Shown here one piece after another: positions 33,593-45,362 of a DNA stretch of 64,000 bases. The translations under genes were made by a program, and so were the position numbers. The first letter of the stretch is position 1, and every line of letters starts with the position of its first letter. The stretch comes from Laguncularia racemosa (taxonomy: Eukaryota > Streptophyta > Magnoliopsida > Myrtales > Combretaceae), in assembly GCA_037954665.1 (NCBI GenBank), contig JBBMOL010000082.1:3410001-3474000 (forward strand), in the 5' to 3' direction. The notes beneath the pieces are model-generated. The model had not been told where the DNA came from and did no database searches. It saw nothing but the letters and a program-made list of their open reading frames with translations.

Positions 33593-34567
33593 TGTGGGGG
33601 GTATTGCCTCGAGTGTGGGGTCATGTAGGTATTATGTGCAATTGCACTACACATAGCCTAATGAGGAAGTGACACATGTGAGGATAATCAGGGGTGATTG
33701 AGATAGGAGGAGGAGTAATCAGTCTTAAATAAGGCCTAACTCTACAGTGATAGGTGTATAATTTGTGAGGTAAGTGTGGGTAAGTGATAATTTGAATCTT
33801 CTTGAGAAAATCCAGTAGAGTAACCACACCTTTTTCCAAAAGAAGTCCCCCTTTTTAGTCAAGAGGCATGAGGTATTTATAGTGTTTAGTTATAAATCTC
33901 ATCCATTGGATGGTGATGATAATCAACGATTCTTAGCAAATGAGGCCCCATATGGGCCTTGTATAGATTTAAGCTTACAAAAGGCCTTTAGTGTGTATGT
34001 GTGTGAGTTTTATTTGAGAAAGTTTGGATCGAGCAGGTCGATCCAATGGGCCTTACTCCAAGCCCACCATGTCAAATCTCCCCTGATCATCCCATAACAT
34101 GGACTTTACTTTTTAGGCCCTATCACCTTAGCCCAAAGAGTCAAATCCATTAAATAATTAGGCATAAGCCTATGAATTAGATTTAGTAGCCCTACAGTTT
34201 CCAATGTCTTGAAATTTGTAGAATAGTCTAATAAGATCTTAAATTAAAAATCTAAACCTACTTTAGGAAAATTCGATATCAAAAAGTGGAAAAATTGGAA
34301 TGAAACCAAACCTTATCAACCTTGGTGGTAGACTACCCCAACTCTATGATCAAACACATTAGGTTAATAATTAACCACCATGCCTTACTATATATAGTGG
34401 TCAACTACTACCCTTTAAAGTCTACAACTACTGCTTAGTAGTTAACCATATAAACCTTGGTTGACCACCTTTTATTTTAGTCAACCTTAGTTTTTTTTTT
34501 CTTTCATCTAAATCCCATCATTAAAGTTTTCCTAACTTAGTTTAACCCTAAATGAGTTAAACACACC
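33593..34567 (-). repeat. 5' LTR of Tat element R1 (partial)
   Basis: It follows the PBS, with a minus-strand end of CCCCCCACA. A minus-strand TATA box (CACTATAAATACC) lies near 33868-33880. The U3 part (34320-34490) has short direct and inverted copies of GTGGTCAACTACTACC-like sequence. Element B2 (34573-39569) is inserted at 34567. The left partner LTR is outside the window, so the LTR length and outer end are unknown. Confidence 0.65.
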
Positions 34568-34572
34568 ATAAA

Positions 34573-35589
34573 TGATGAGAAATTTTCCACCCCCGCCTAT
34601 ACCTTTAGAACTAGATTTGGCTGATAGACCAAATCACTTATATTTTTACTCTATATCTTTTATTCTAATAAATATTTGAGAAATAATCTTATAGGTACAA
34701 TAATAATTCTCCATGGGATGCCAATATGTCCTACACTAGTTCATGGACACGGGACATCTTTAGATTTACAATCAAAGATCTGTTACAATTGTTTCCATTC
34801 CGAAGCATTAGCTCATGAAGACTTATGATATTTTTGTACTTTGTAATTGTTCTATAGACTATTTTATGTTATATTTTTCTTTTTGGATACTTTCATTTTT
34901 ATTGTAATTTCCATTTAGGACCGACCACCTTAAAAGTGGCAAACTTGTAATTTTTGTCCATTTTCTAACCCTAGAGGTAGCAAGTATAAATACTTGCTTA
35001 TAGTAGGGTTTGAGGAGGCCAAATTTTCATAATACACTTCACATTTTCGTGAGAGGGCTTAGGGTTTCCCTAGATCCAATTTCTCTTATCAATTTCAATT
35101 TCCAAGAGTTGAAATTGTGGCGAGTGCAACAAATGGCAATTGTGAGTAATATCAATTCCTTCTTTGTCATGTTTCCTTTTTATCACTAGTGAGTCATATC
35201 TAGGGTTTATTTGGATGTTCTTGGTTAGATTTTTTATTGCAATTGTGATCAATTATCATGTTATAAGATTGATTGTTTTAGTATTTGTTATTATCATCAA
35301 TATTTGAATCATTTGTGATGTGAATGGTTATTGTTAGAAGAGGATAAAATCACGACATTAGATCTAGTCTTCTTTGTGTAATTCACGTGGATTTCACTTG
35401 TATTTGTTGTTATTTGGTGAAGATTAACCTTGTTGGATTTTTAATTGCATCTTTGGACCTTTGGGTTTCATAAAAATTCCATTAGGGTTCACGCAATTTC
35501 TAGTATAATTAAACCGATTCATATGTGTAAGTTGGGGTTGTTTTTTTTTATTCATTTGCATGTGCTTAGGCTTGGTTTTGAGCACATCA
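34573..35589 (+). repeat. 5' LTR of B2
   Basis: 1017 bp. It contains AGCAAGTATAAATACTTGCT at 34979-34998 (perfect inverted repeat around TATA) and the upstream palindrome-like CCACCTTAAAAGTGG near 34925. Confidence 0.93.
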
Positions 35590-35606
35590 TCTTTTGGTAT
35601 CTGAGC

Positions 35607-36650
35607 TTGAGGTTTGTGAGAAGGGATTTGTCAATTGAATTTTGGAAATTAAAGGTTGTTGTCTTACCATTTTGAATCGAATTATAGGAGTGGGAAAATT
35701 GGAGTAATTGATTATGTTGTTAAGGTGTTATGATTGTTGCTTGTTGATGTAGATGTGGAGTGTTTGTAATTGCTTTATTCCTCTTGAGTGACCATGATTG
35801 ATTAAAAGGAAATGATCATTGTGATTAGTTGAGGGAAGTGGATTTTCAAAAAAATTGAATTTTGTTACCTTCATCCTTGCCGTGAGTGATTTGTTGAAGA
35901 AGATAGGGGAAGCTCTTGATTTGAATTGAATTTCAGAAAATTAAGTTGTAGTCTTGATCCTTGCTGTGAGTTATTTGTTTGAGGAAGAAGAGGAGGTTCT
36001 TAAATTGAATTCCATCAATTGGGGATTCAAATAGTTGAAGCTTGTTAATGAGTGTATGTTGTTTACTTGACATTTTAGAATTGGAAGAGTCATTTCCTTA
36101 GCAGATTTCTTCAAGTGGCATGGGGAATTAGGAAACTATTTTGAATTCAAACAAGCATTAGTTATAGAGTTATTGTGTATTAATCACATTGAATGCACAT
36201 TAACTAGTTGGAATCAATTACTTGCCATTTGGAGATGTATCCTTATTTGGTTCCAATTTTGTTGTTGTTGCCATGGAATTGAAGAGCTAAACTATGAGTA
36301 TTAATGTTGTGTGTAGTAAGGGATTACAACATATTATATTTTTTTTGAATTAAGTGCATTGTATGTGTATTGTATAAGTGGCGGTGTGAGTAATTTTGGC
36401 ATGGAATTGTATTGTTAAGTGAGTGTCTTGTGGATTATAGAAGTGTTGCACCATGATGTGTTGATTTTTGTGTGGAGAAGAGTGCTACACGTAGATTGTA
36501 ATAGTATACATGTGCCTTGAGTGAAGTTAAGTAGAGTTGTGTGTTTTCCTTTTGTAGTGGCTGTTGTGTGGCGTTAAAAGCAGTGTGGTTGTGAGTTGTG
36601 CTCCTTTGCTTCAAATTGTCCTTGAGGTTCAATATACCGAGTCTACAACT
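35607..36650 (+). other. Leader of B2
   Basis: 1.04 kb of G/T-rich noncoding sequence, collinear with the B1 leader. No coding similarity on either strand. Confidence 0.6.
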
Positions 36651-37870
36651 ATGTTGAATGATAGCATGAATGGGGGAATTGGTGATGAAGCAAACAGTCA
36701 GGTTGGTGGAGGTCAGGGTCATAATATTACAGGTAGGAGGACTTTAGAAAAATAGCTCCAGAATCTTACTACCATAGTTGCTACTCTAGCAACTAGATTG
36801 ACAGAATGACGTTACCACAACCACCAGTGGTAAACCATCAGGCACCACCTCGAGTAACTCCATAGAATCCTCAGAGAGACAAAGTAGTGGGAGATGGAAA
36901 TCTGAATAGAAGGAAAGTTGAGGACCATCTTCCATACAGGGAAAAAAGGGATGACAATTTTTGGGCTAATCCATATCAGAATAGGGATTTCAGGCCACCT
37001 CGGGGCTTGGAGTATGTGAAACTACAGATGCCTTCTTATGATGGGAAGGGATCAACTGATGATTATTTAGATTGGGAAGACAAGGTTGAGGGTCTCTTTG
37101 AATGTTATAGGATCGATGATAATACCAGGGTCCGATTGGCTGCTGTCGAGTTTATAGGATACGCTGCATTATGGTGGAAGAATTTGATTATCAACAGGCG
37201 TAGGGATGGAGAGGCTGAGATTCAGACATGGAGAGATATGAAAAGGGTATTGAGAAAAAGATTCATTCCTGAGCACTACATACAGGAACTGTTTATGCGA
37301 CTACAGACCTTGAGGCAGGGAGGCAAGATAGTGCATGATTATGTGTAGGAATTTGAAACCCTCATGATTAGATGTGGATCCGTTGAACCTCCAGAACAAA
37401 CTGTAGCATGCTTCGTCTTAGGCTTGAAATATGAAATAGCATGTGTTGTTGAGCTACAGTGTTATAGTACATTTGATGAGGCTATTTAATTGGCCTTGAA
37501 AGTGGAGAGACAAAGAAGGTCCAACTTGTTTAGGGCTCCAAGTAGTAGGCTTAATGCTATTACCAGACCCATAACAGCTGACGGTCGATTAAGGGGAACA
37601 GAGGCAGTAGGTGAGGCAGTGAGAGTAGTGGACAAAACTACCCCAAATACTACTAGAGAAAATTTACCTACTGGGAAAGGTAAAGAGATAATAACGCTAG
37701 ATGTGAGGCAAACTGTTCTAAGATCTACTAGTGGAAAGGTACGCTAGATCAAGTGCTTTAAATGCATGGGATTTGGGCATATGGCAGCACAGTGTCCAAA
37801 TAAGAGGGCGATGACTGTTATGGAGGGCACTGGGAAAGATTGAGGATGACAATGAACAGATTGAACCTAC
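36651..37870 (+). pseudogene. Element B2 gag with zinc knuckle
   Basis: The start codon is kept (ATGTTGAATGAT, MLNDSMNGGIGDEANSQVGG). The ORF 36887-37348 covers the gag domain (RDFRPPRGLEYVKLQMPSYD, DWEDKVEGLFECYRIDDNTR, LWWKNLIINRRRDGE). It stops at TAG 37346-37348, the same codon as in B1; H has CAA and D has CAG there. The knuckle CFKCMGFGHMAAQC is intact at 37754-37795. A frameshift near 37842 follows. Confidence 0.88.
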
Positions 37871-38553
37871 AGATCTACTAACGGCACTGCAGGAGTATTA
37901 TGATGACTAGACTATGGAGACACATGAGGAGCGTATAGGTGAACAATACCTACCTATTAATGTGTTACGCAGGACTCTAACTATATCTCCTGATACTAGA
38001 GACATTCAGAGGGAGAACATATTTCACACCTCTTGCAGAATCAGAGGTAACCTTTGTGTACTCATCATCAATAGTAGTAGTTGCACGAATGTTATATCTG
38101 CTACACTGGTAGACAAATTACATTTGTCTACTATTCTACATCCTAGCCCTTATAACTTGCATTGGTTGGATAATCGAGGCAGTATGTATGTTACACTAAG
38201 GGCGAAGGTCCCTATGAGTGTTGGGTAGAAATATCATGATGAGATCCTATGTGATGTAATCCCTTATAACTTGCATTGGCTGGATAATTCCATTTGCTGT
38301 TGGGTCGACCTTGGTTGTTTGATCGGCAGGCGTTACATGATGGGTTTAGAAACACCTACATGTTCAGTATGGGCGAATCTCGCATAGTTCTGTCACCAAT
38401 GACTCTATCTGAGGTACATTAGTTTTAGGAATAGGTCAGAACTACTTCCACTACATTTGATAGCCGGAAGAGTAGGTCAACAGAGACATCAGGGTTCAAT
38501 TCCAAAACCAATCCTCTAGATCTAAGGGCAAATCTTTCAAAAGCCCGAGGAGA
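37871..38553 (+). pseudogene. Element B2 protease and tail
   Basis: The ORF 37914-38228 carries the first half of the retropepsin; the catalytic D-S-G is mutated to NSS (LIINSSSCTNV). A TAG precedes it (37908-37910), shared with B1. Downstream, near 38262-38290, a short misplaced copy of the 'CTTATAACTTGCATTGGCTGG' type of sequence (also at 38149) interrupts the protease, so there has been a local duplication and deletion. The tail runs to the polypurine tract at 38545-38553. Confidence 0.85.
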
Positions 38554-39569
38554 TGATGAGAAATTTTCCGGCCCCGCCTATACCTTCAAATCTAGATTTG
38601 GCTGATAGACTAAATTGCTTATATTTTTACTTTATATCTTTTATTCTAATAAATATTTGAGAAATAATCTTATAGGTACAATAATAATTCTCCATGGGAT
38701 GCCAATATGTTTTACACTAGTTAATGGATACGAGACATCTTCAGATTTACAATCAAAGATCCGCTGCGATCATTTCCATTCTGAAGCATTGGCTCATGAA
38801 GGCTTATGATATTTTTGTACTTTGTAATTGTTCTATGGACTATTTTATGTTATATTTTTCTTTTGTGACACTTTCATTTTTATTGTAATTTCCATTTAGG
38901 ACAGACCACCTTAAAAGTGGCAAACTGGTAATTTTTGTCCATTTTCTAACCTTAGGGGTAGCAAGTATAGATACTTGCTTATAGTAGGGTTTGAGGAGGC
39001 CAAAATTTTCAGAATACACTTCACATTTTCGTGAGAGGGCTTAGGGTTTCCCTAGATCCAATTTCTCTTATCAATTTCAATTTTTAAGAGTTGAAATTGT
39101 GGCAAGTGCAACAAAGGGCAATTGTGAGTAATATCAATTCCTTTTTTGTTGTGTTTCCTTTTCATCACTAGTGAGTCATAATAGGGTTGATTTGGATGTT
39201 CTTAGTCAGATTTTGTATTGCAGTTGTGATCAATTATCATGTTATAAGATTGATTGTTTTAGTATTTTTTATCATCATCAATATTTGAATCATTTGTGAC
39301 GTGAATGGTTATTGTTGGAAGAGGATAAAATCACGGCATTGGATCTAGTCTTCTTGGTGTAATTCACGTGGATTTCACTTGTATTTGTTGTTATTTGGTG
39401 AAGATTAACCTCGTTGGATTGTTGATTGCATCTTTGGACCTTTGGATTTCATCAAAATCCCATTAGGGTTCACGCAATTTCTAGTCCAATTAAACCGGTT
39501 CATATATGTGAGTTAGGGTTGTTTCTTTGATTCATTTGCATGTGCTTGGGCTTGGTTTTGAGCACATTA
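38554..39569 (+). repeat. 3' LTR of B2
   Basis: 1016 bp, the partner of 34573-35589. The TATA core is mutated (AGCAAGTATAGATACTTGCT near 38960) while both stem arms are kept. Confidence 0.93.
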
Positions 39570-39574
39570 ATAAA

Positions 39575-40439
39575 TCTCAAATTTACTCCAAAATAGCAAC
39601 AAATAAGAGATAATTGCAAATAGGTGTGTGCATTTTCAAAAATTATTTATAGATAAAGTCATTCTATTTGCAATTATCTCTTAATTTGTGGAGATACTCG
39701 AGGTGGTGCTTGATTGATTTCCTTAATTGATTTCATTCTAGATTTGATCAATAATTTAGGAGATATATTTGTAATTCACAACATGAAATCAATTAATTTT
39801 TACGAAAAAACTTCATTGAATCTTCTCTAATTTTAGATTTATAGTATGAACTTCAAGCAACTAATATTAAGCAAAATAGGTGTGTTAAGTGGTTACTCCA
39901 TCATGTTTTGATTGGTTATTTGTAATGTAAGGTGAAGCAATAGACACAAAATATATGAGGAAAAAGTAACTCGTACTATCAATAGTAATCCCTCACACTA
40001 TTTCATAAGGTTATGTATAAGCTTAAAACCCTAAAATTATTTAAGAAATAAAATAAGTTCAAAATACAAGAAATTAGGAAAGAAAATGAAAATAAATTTT
40101 CCTAATTGAACTAAAACTTTGATAACTCGGCACACTAGGAAAGTATTGGCTTGAAGATGTGTGTGATCAATAAAGTGCATTAGATCAAGTTGTAATAGAA
40201 TCAAATCATTTTATTTTTTTGATATATTATAAGTCCTATAACTCCTTGCACGTGAAAAGATATGACTATTTAGAGTTGGTTCATCTACAAGCTTAAATCA
40301 TGTTTATTCATCTATTCCAAGGCTCTTCTTATTGCTTCTAAAGGCTTTTGATTTTGATCCATGTTTCTTATGAGTAGCTTTTGATTGAATTTTGAGTGAA
40401 TTTGGCTAAATTTTGATTACTTCTTCCTTTGTTTCTAAT
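39575..40439. other. Unassigned LTR-like or spacer sequence
   Basis: There is no coding similarity. It contains the far side of the B2 target and, by position, should hold the remaining R1 LTR and/or the 3' LTR of chromovirus R2. I could not find the LTR ends. A perfect 19-bp inverted repeat lies at 39605-39623 and 39664-39682. Confidence 0.4.
39605..39682. repeat. Inverted repeat, 19-bp perfect stem
   Basis: AAGAGATAATTGCAAATAG (39605-39623) is the exact reverse complement of CTATTTGCAATTATCTCTT (39664-39682), with a 40-base loop. With a one-base gap, pairing extends outward for about 8 more bases. Confidence 0.9.
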
Positions 40440-40690
40440 GATCTAAGTGCTCCATAAATTGTAAGCTATGCTTGTCCTCATCAATCTCTTTCACTTGGGA
40501 AAAACTTAACCTCGAGTTTACGTACAAAGGGACTAAAGAATATGAAATAAGGACAAATATGTCACATTAAATGTTTTTTGAATGCCCATGCTATTATGAA
40601 GGTCAATTACATACGTATTGTCATTGGTCTTTTGAAGCATAGTATATAGTCTATACTTCTTTGGCTGTAGTTTGCTATAAGTAGAAAATC
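40440..40690 (-). pseudogene. Chromovirus R2: integrase C-terminal end
   Basis: Reading leftward: STYSKLQPKKYRLYTMLQKT, NDNTYVIDLHNSMGIQKTFN, then LSLFHILPLYVNSRLSFSQV. This is the GPY/F-type C-terminal domain of a chromovirus integrase and the extreme end of pol (compare NSRTSSFQEGE-type endings). The upstream part lies at 41335-41395 and from 46377, on the far side of an unidentified insert and of element H. Confidence 0.82.
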
Positions 40691-41334
40691 GATGCAAACC
40701 TTGAGAACTTGTCACAAGACCTAACAAAAATATATTGGCAACAATTTCCCAAGAATTCTAAATACAAGGTTGAATTTTCAATTTATAATGATTATGAATC
40801 AAGAACCTATGATTTACAATTTTAGCTATAACCAGTTGGTTATAATGAATTAAGAACAAATAGCATAAAACTTTAACCTATTGGTTATTAAGAACCAAGA
40901 GAAAAGCCTCTATTTATGTTGAACACCATAAGAATGATATTCTTGTTTTAGTTCATTGTTCTCAAAAGAGTATAAAAAAAGATTTTTTATCTTTCAAAGA
41001 CATTTCACTAAAATAAAAAGTCATCAATTAATTGTTTTGCTACCTATTCATTAGCTCATGACATAAAATATGACAATAGATAATTTGGGAAAGTCAAGAT
41101 ACAATTACAAATATCCATTACATAGACTGAAATGAAAAAGAAAAAAATTAACAAAATATCACTAAAATAATAAAAAGAAAGCATTAGTTAAAATAAGTCT
41201 TCTTGCTACATGAAAATAACATTGATCATCTTGACTTCGGGGTCTCTAAGCAATTTTGTAGTCATAGCATGTGTGATTAAACCTTGAGTAAGCTTGAGTT
41301 GATCCAAATAATTAATTGGTTGTGATCCACCATC
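40691..41334. other. Unidentified insert in R2 integrase
   Basis: About 640 bp that interrupts the integrase between RFP-I (right) and TYSKLQPKKY (left). It is very AT-rich. I see no LTR ends, coding similarity or clear target duplication. Boundaries are judged only from where the integrase translation stops and are good to about 15 bp. Confidence 0.45.
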
Positions 41335-41395
41335 ATATCAATCGGAAACCTCTCCTTCTAAAGATGTACCATAACTTGACCACTTATGTTGAAAT
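41335..41395 (-). pseudogene. Chromovirus R2: small integrase fragment
   Basis: Reading leftward: FNISGQVMVHL, a stop, then KERFPID, matching the GDxVMVxLRKERFP block of chromovirus integrases. It joins the segment starting at 46377 (KHKDLRLETF) once element H and one copy of its target repeat are removed. Confidence 0.75.
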
Positions 41396-42404
41396 TGTTG
41401 GGAATTTTTCCAGCTCTCTATATGTTCTTAGAACTCGATTCAGATGATGATCCAAATCACTCATATTTCACCTTATTTCTTTAATCTAATAAATTATTGA
41501 GTAATAATCTTACAAGTACAATAATATTTCTCCATGGGATGCCAAATGACTTACATTAGTTGATCGCTACAGGTCATCATTAGATTACCATCCAATGGCC
41601 CACTGAGATTGACATCACTTCGATGCATTAACTCTTTGAGGATTTATATTATTTTTGTATTTGTAATTGTTCTTTGGACTATTTATGTTGTAATCTTTCT
41701 TTTGGGACACTTTCATTTGTTTGTAATTTTCTTTTAGGATCGACCACCCTAAAAGTGGCATAGTTGTAATTTTATGAACTTTTAAACCCTAAAGGGAGCA
41801 AGTATAAATACTTGATTAAGTAGGGTTTTGAGGGAAGAATTTTTCATAATACACTCATCATTTTATGTGAGAGAATTAGCGTTCTTTTTTAGTTCAATTC
41901 CTCTTTTCAATTTTAATCCCAATAATTGAAATTGTGGCGAGTGCAACAAGGAAAAATTGTGAGTTATATCAATTACTTTTTATTGTGTTTCTTTTTCATC
42001 ACTAGTGAGTCATATCTAAGGTTGAATTAGATGTCTTCTTGGTCAGATTTGATTGCATTTGTAATCGAATTATTAGTTCTTAATTGAGTGGTTTTTATCC
42101 TTGATCTCTAGTCTTTCAATTAGTCACTCTTGAACCGTGAAATCAAGTTGTGTGGAAAGTGGATCACAGTCATTGTTCTTATTGATCTTGGGTATTATTC
42201 ATGTGGAATTCAAGTATATTTAGTGATCTTCATTGAGAATTACATCATTGTGATATTCATTTCCTTGAAGTTTAGCATTCGGTTCATCATACACAATTAG
42301 GGTCATGCAACATTTTACTCCAATTTGAACCAATTTGTTCTTATCCTTTAGGGATTGTTAATTGGATCATTTGCATGTTCTTAAACTCCTTTTTAGGCAC
42401 ATCA
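41396..42404 (+). repeat. 5' LTR of element H
   Basis: 1009 bp. The TATA region near 41803 is AGCAAGTATAAATACTTGAT (one stem mismatch). The upstream palindrome-like CCACCCTAAAAGTGG is near 41744. Confidence 0.92.
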
Positions 42405-42421
42405 TAATTTGGTATTAGAGC

Positions 42422-43473
42422 TTGTGGTTGTGAGAAGTGATTGATTGCAATTTGAATTCGGAAGTTAAGGAATTTTTTAATAGCAAATTGGTTTGAATTT
42501 GTTTGACGTGAAGCTTGAATTGTCTAATTGTGTTGTTGAGGAGTTGTAGTTGCTACTTGTTGTTGTAGATGTGGAGCAATTGTGAATCCTTATCATTTTG
42601 TTGTTAACGTGAACTTAGAAGGAAAAGTAAGAAGTGTATTTCCTAGTGTTTGAATGTGGAATTGGAAATATAATAATTTGTGGTAAAAAGAGAAGTGTGA
42701 CCTTTGTTGATTTCGGAATTGGGGAGACAAATTTACCATTTCCAGATTTGAAAGTGTGTGGAAGGATAAGCATATATTTGAAATTCAAACACCTTCTTTA
42801 AGTTTGAAACAATTCATTGAGTAGCATTGAATAAGTGTTATTTGAATTTGAATTGTTTTTACCATTTGTGGAGAAAGTTGCATTTAGTGAAGTAAATTGA
42901 ATTTGAATTTTGTTACTGCCATTGCTTATGGTTTACAGTGTGAATTAGAGTTGTGTAGTGGCAAGGAAGTGTATACTTTGAAGGTGTATGTGTGTAGAGT
43001 TATGTTTGTAAAATTTAGTGAAGTTGTGTGCGTTTTTGGTGTATACATTGTGGACAATTGTTGGTGGCATAATTGGAGTAGCACCATGAGCAAAGAGAAG
43101 TAATGTGGTGGTGGATTTGTGTATTTTTGTATTTGTTGAGGTGCTGCACATTGTGGTTATTTGTAGTGTGAAATCAAGGCAAGAAAAGGAAGGTTGAGTA
43201 GTGGAATTTAAAATTCAAACAAATCATTAAAGTGTGAAAGTAATTGAACTAGTTACTTAAACACTTGTTGTTGAATTTAATTCTATCTACTTGAAAGTAA
43301 TTGTGTGTGTACTTCATTTATTGAATTTATTTAGAGTACTAAATTATTGCCTTGTACCTTTGAAGCTCTTTGAAACGTGAGCTATTATATCATTGTAGTT
43401 GCTAAAACGTGTGGATTGTTGTTGTTGATTGAGTGTGTTGTAAATTGTGGGACTACTTCTTCAAATTCACATC
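42422..43473 (+). other. Leader of element H
   Basis: 1.05 kb, G/T-rich and noncoding, as in the other GAG-PR elements. The ORF at 42897-43103 has no similarity to anything I recognise and is not conserved in the sister leaders. Confidence 0.55.
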
Positions 43474-44700
43474 ATGTCCAACGAAAGTGTGAATGGGGGG
43501 ATTGGCAATGAGGCCAATAGCCAAGTTGGTGGAGGTCAAGGTCATAATACTGTAGGTAGGATGACTTTGGAAGAACAGCTCTAGGATCTTATTACCATAG
43601 TTGCTACTTTGGCAACTAGGATTGATAGGATGATATTACCATAACCATCAGTGGTGAACCTTCAAGCACCACCTCGAGTATCTCCACAGAACCTTTAGAG
43701 AGAAAGGGTAGTGGGAGAAGGAAATCTAGGTAGAAGGATGGAAGGAGATCATCACCTTTACAAGGAAGAGAGGGATGACAACTTTGGGCTAATCCTTACT
43801 CGAATAGGGATTTCAGGCTACCTCAAAGACTGGAATATGTGAAGCTGTAGATTACTTCTTATGATGGTAAGGGATCGGCTGATGATTATCTGGACTAGGA
43901 GGACAAGGTTGAGGGTCTCTTTGAATGCTGTGAGATCAATGACAACACCCGAGTTCGACTGGCTACTGTCGAGTTTACAGGATATGCTGCCTTATGGTGG
44001 AAGATTTTGATTATTAGCAAGCGTAGGGATGGGGGGGCTGAGATTCAGATATGGAGGGACATGAAAAGGGTTTTGAGAAAGAGATTTATTCCTGAGCACT
44101 ACAAATAGGAACTGTTCATGCGACTGCAGACATTGAGGCAGGGAGGCAAGACAGTTGATGATTATGTGCAAGAATTTGAAACCCTCATGATTAGATGTGG
44201 GTCAATCGAACCTCCAAAGAAAACCCTAGCACGTTTCGTCTCAGGGTTGAAATATGAGATAGCATGTGTCATTGAGCTGCAGTGATATAGTACACTTGAT
44301 GAGGCTATTTAGTTGGCCTTGAAAGTGGAAAGGTAAAGGAGGTCCAACTTGTTCAGGGCCTCGAGCAGCAGGCCTAGTACTACTACCAGACCCATGGCAG
44401 TTGATGGTCGATCAAGAGGGACAAAGGCAGTAGGTGAGATAGTGAGAGCAGTGGAAAAACTACCCTTAGCACTACCAATGAAAATATAACCTTTAGGAAG
44501 AGTAAAGAGGTAATAACACTAGACATGAGGTAGATTGTTCTCGGATCTACTAGTGGAAAAGTACGCCAAATTAAATGCTTTAAGTGCATGGGATTTGGGC
44601 ATATGGCAGCACAATGTCCAAATAAGAGGGTGATGTCTGTTATGGAGGGCGCTGGAGAAGATGTTGAGGTTAAAGAGGAACAAGCTGAACTTACAAATTT
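43474..44700 (+). pseudogene. Element H gag with zinc knuckle
   Basis: Starts MSNESVNGGIGNEANSQVGG. The gag domain is recognisable throughout (DDYLD, then EDKVEGLFECCEINDNTRVR, RKRFIPEHYK, DDYVQEFETLMIRCGSIEPP), with more than six stops and at least one frameshift. The knuckle CFKCMGFGHMAAQC is intact at 44576-44617. It keeps a Gln codon at the position where B1 and B2 have the shared stop. Confidence 0.86.
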
Positions 44701-45362
44701 GTCTGTAGCACTGTAGGAGTACTGTGATATCAGACTATAGAAACACATGAGGAGCGTATAGGTGAACAGTATCTACCCATTAATGTGTTACGCAGGACTC
44801 TAACCTTATCTCTTGATGCTAGAGACATATAAAGGGAGAACATATTCCACGCCTCTTGCAGGATCAGAGGTAACCTTTGTGTGCTCATCGTTGATAGTAG
44901 TAGTTATACGAATGTTATATCTACTGCACTAGTAGAAAAATTACAATTGTCTACTAGTCCACATCCTAGCCCTTATAACTTGCATTGGTTGGACAATCGG
45001 GGCAGTATACATGTTACACTAAGGGCGAAGGTGCCTATAAGTGTTGGGCAAAAGTATCACGATGAGGTCCTATGTGACATGATCCCTACGTGTGCATTCT
45101 ATTTGCTATTAGGTAAGCCTTAGATGTTTGATTGAAAAGTGTTACATGACGGTTTTAGAAACACCTATATGTTTAGCATGAGAGGGTCTTGCATAGAACT
45201 ATCACCTCTGACTCCATTTGAAGTGCACTAGTTTCAGGAGCAGATTAAAACTACTTCAACTACATCTGGTAACTAGGAGAATAGGCCAATAGAGATATCC
45301 GGGTTCAGTTCTAGAAATGACGCTCTAGATTTGAAGGTAAATCTTTCAAAAGCCCAAGAAGA
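44701..45362 (+). pseudogene. Element H protease and tail
   Basis: The open piece 44881-45123 is MLIVDSSSYTNVISTALVEK and onward: a retropepsin whose D-S-G has become DSS and whose conserved Cys is Tyr. LLGKP, then a stop, mark the second half. The tail reads SGFSSRNDALDLKVNLSKAQ up to the polypurine tract AGCCCAAGAAGA. No RT follows. Confidence 0.85.

Larger units (their letters stand above)
34573..39569 (+). mobile_element. GAG-PR element B2
   Basis: 4997 bp with exact target-site duplication ATAAA (34568-34572 and 39570-39574). The LTRs are 34573-35589 (1017 bp) and 38554-39569 (1016 bp), start TGATGAGAAATTTTCC, and end GAGCACATCA (ACATTA in the 3' copy). PBS TGGTATCTGAGC is at 35595-35606. 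It codes for gag, zinc knuckle and protease, then the tail LDLRANLSKARGDD over the polypurine tract, and nothing else. Confidence 0.95.
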
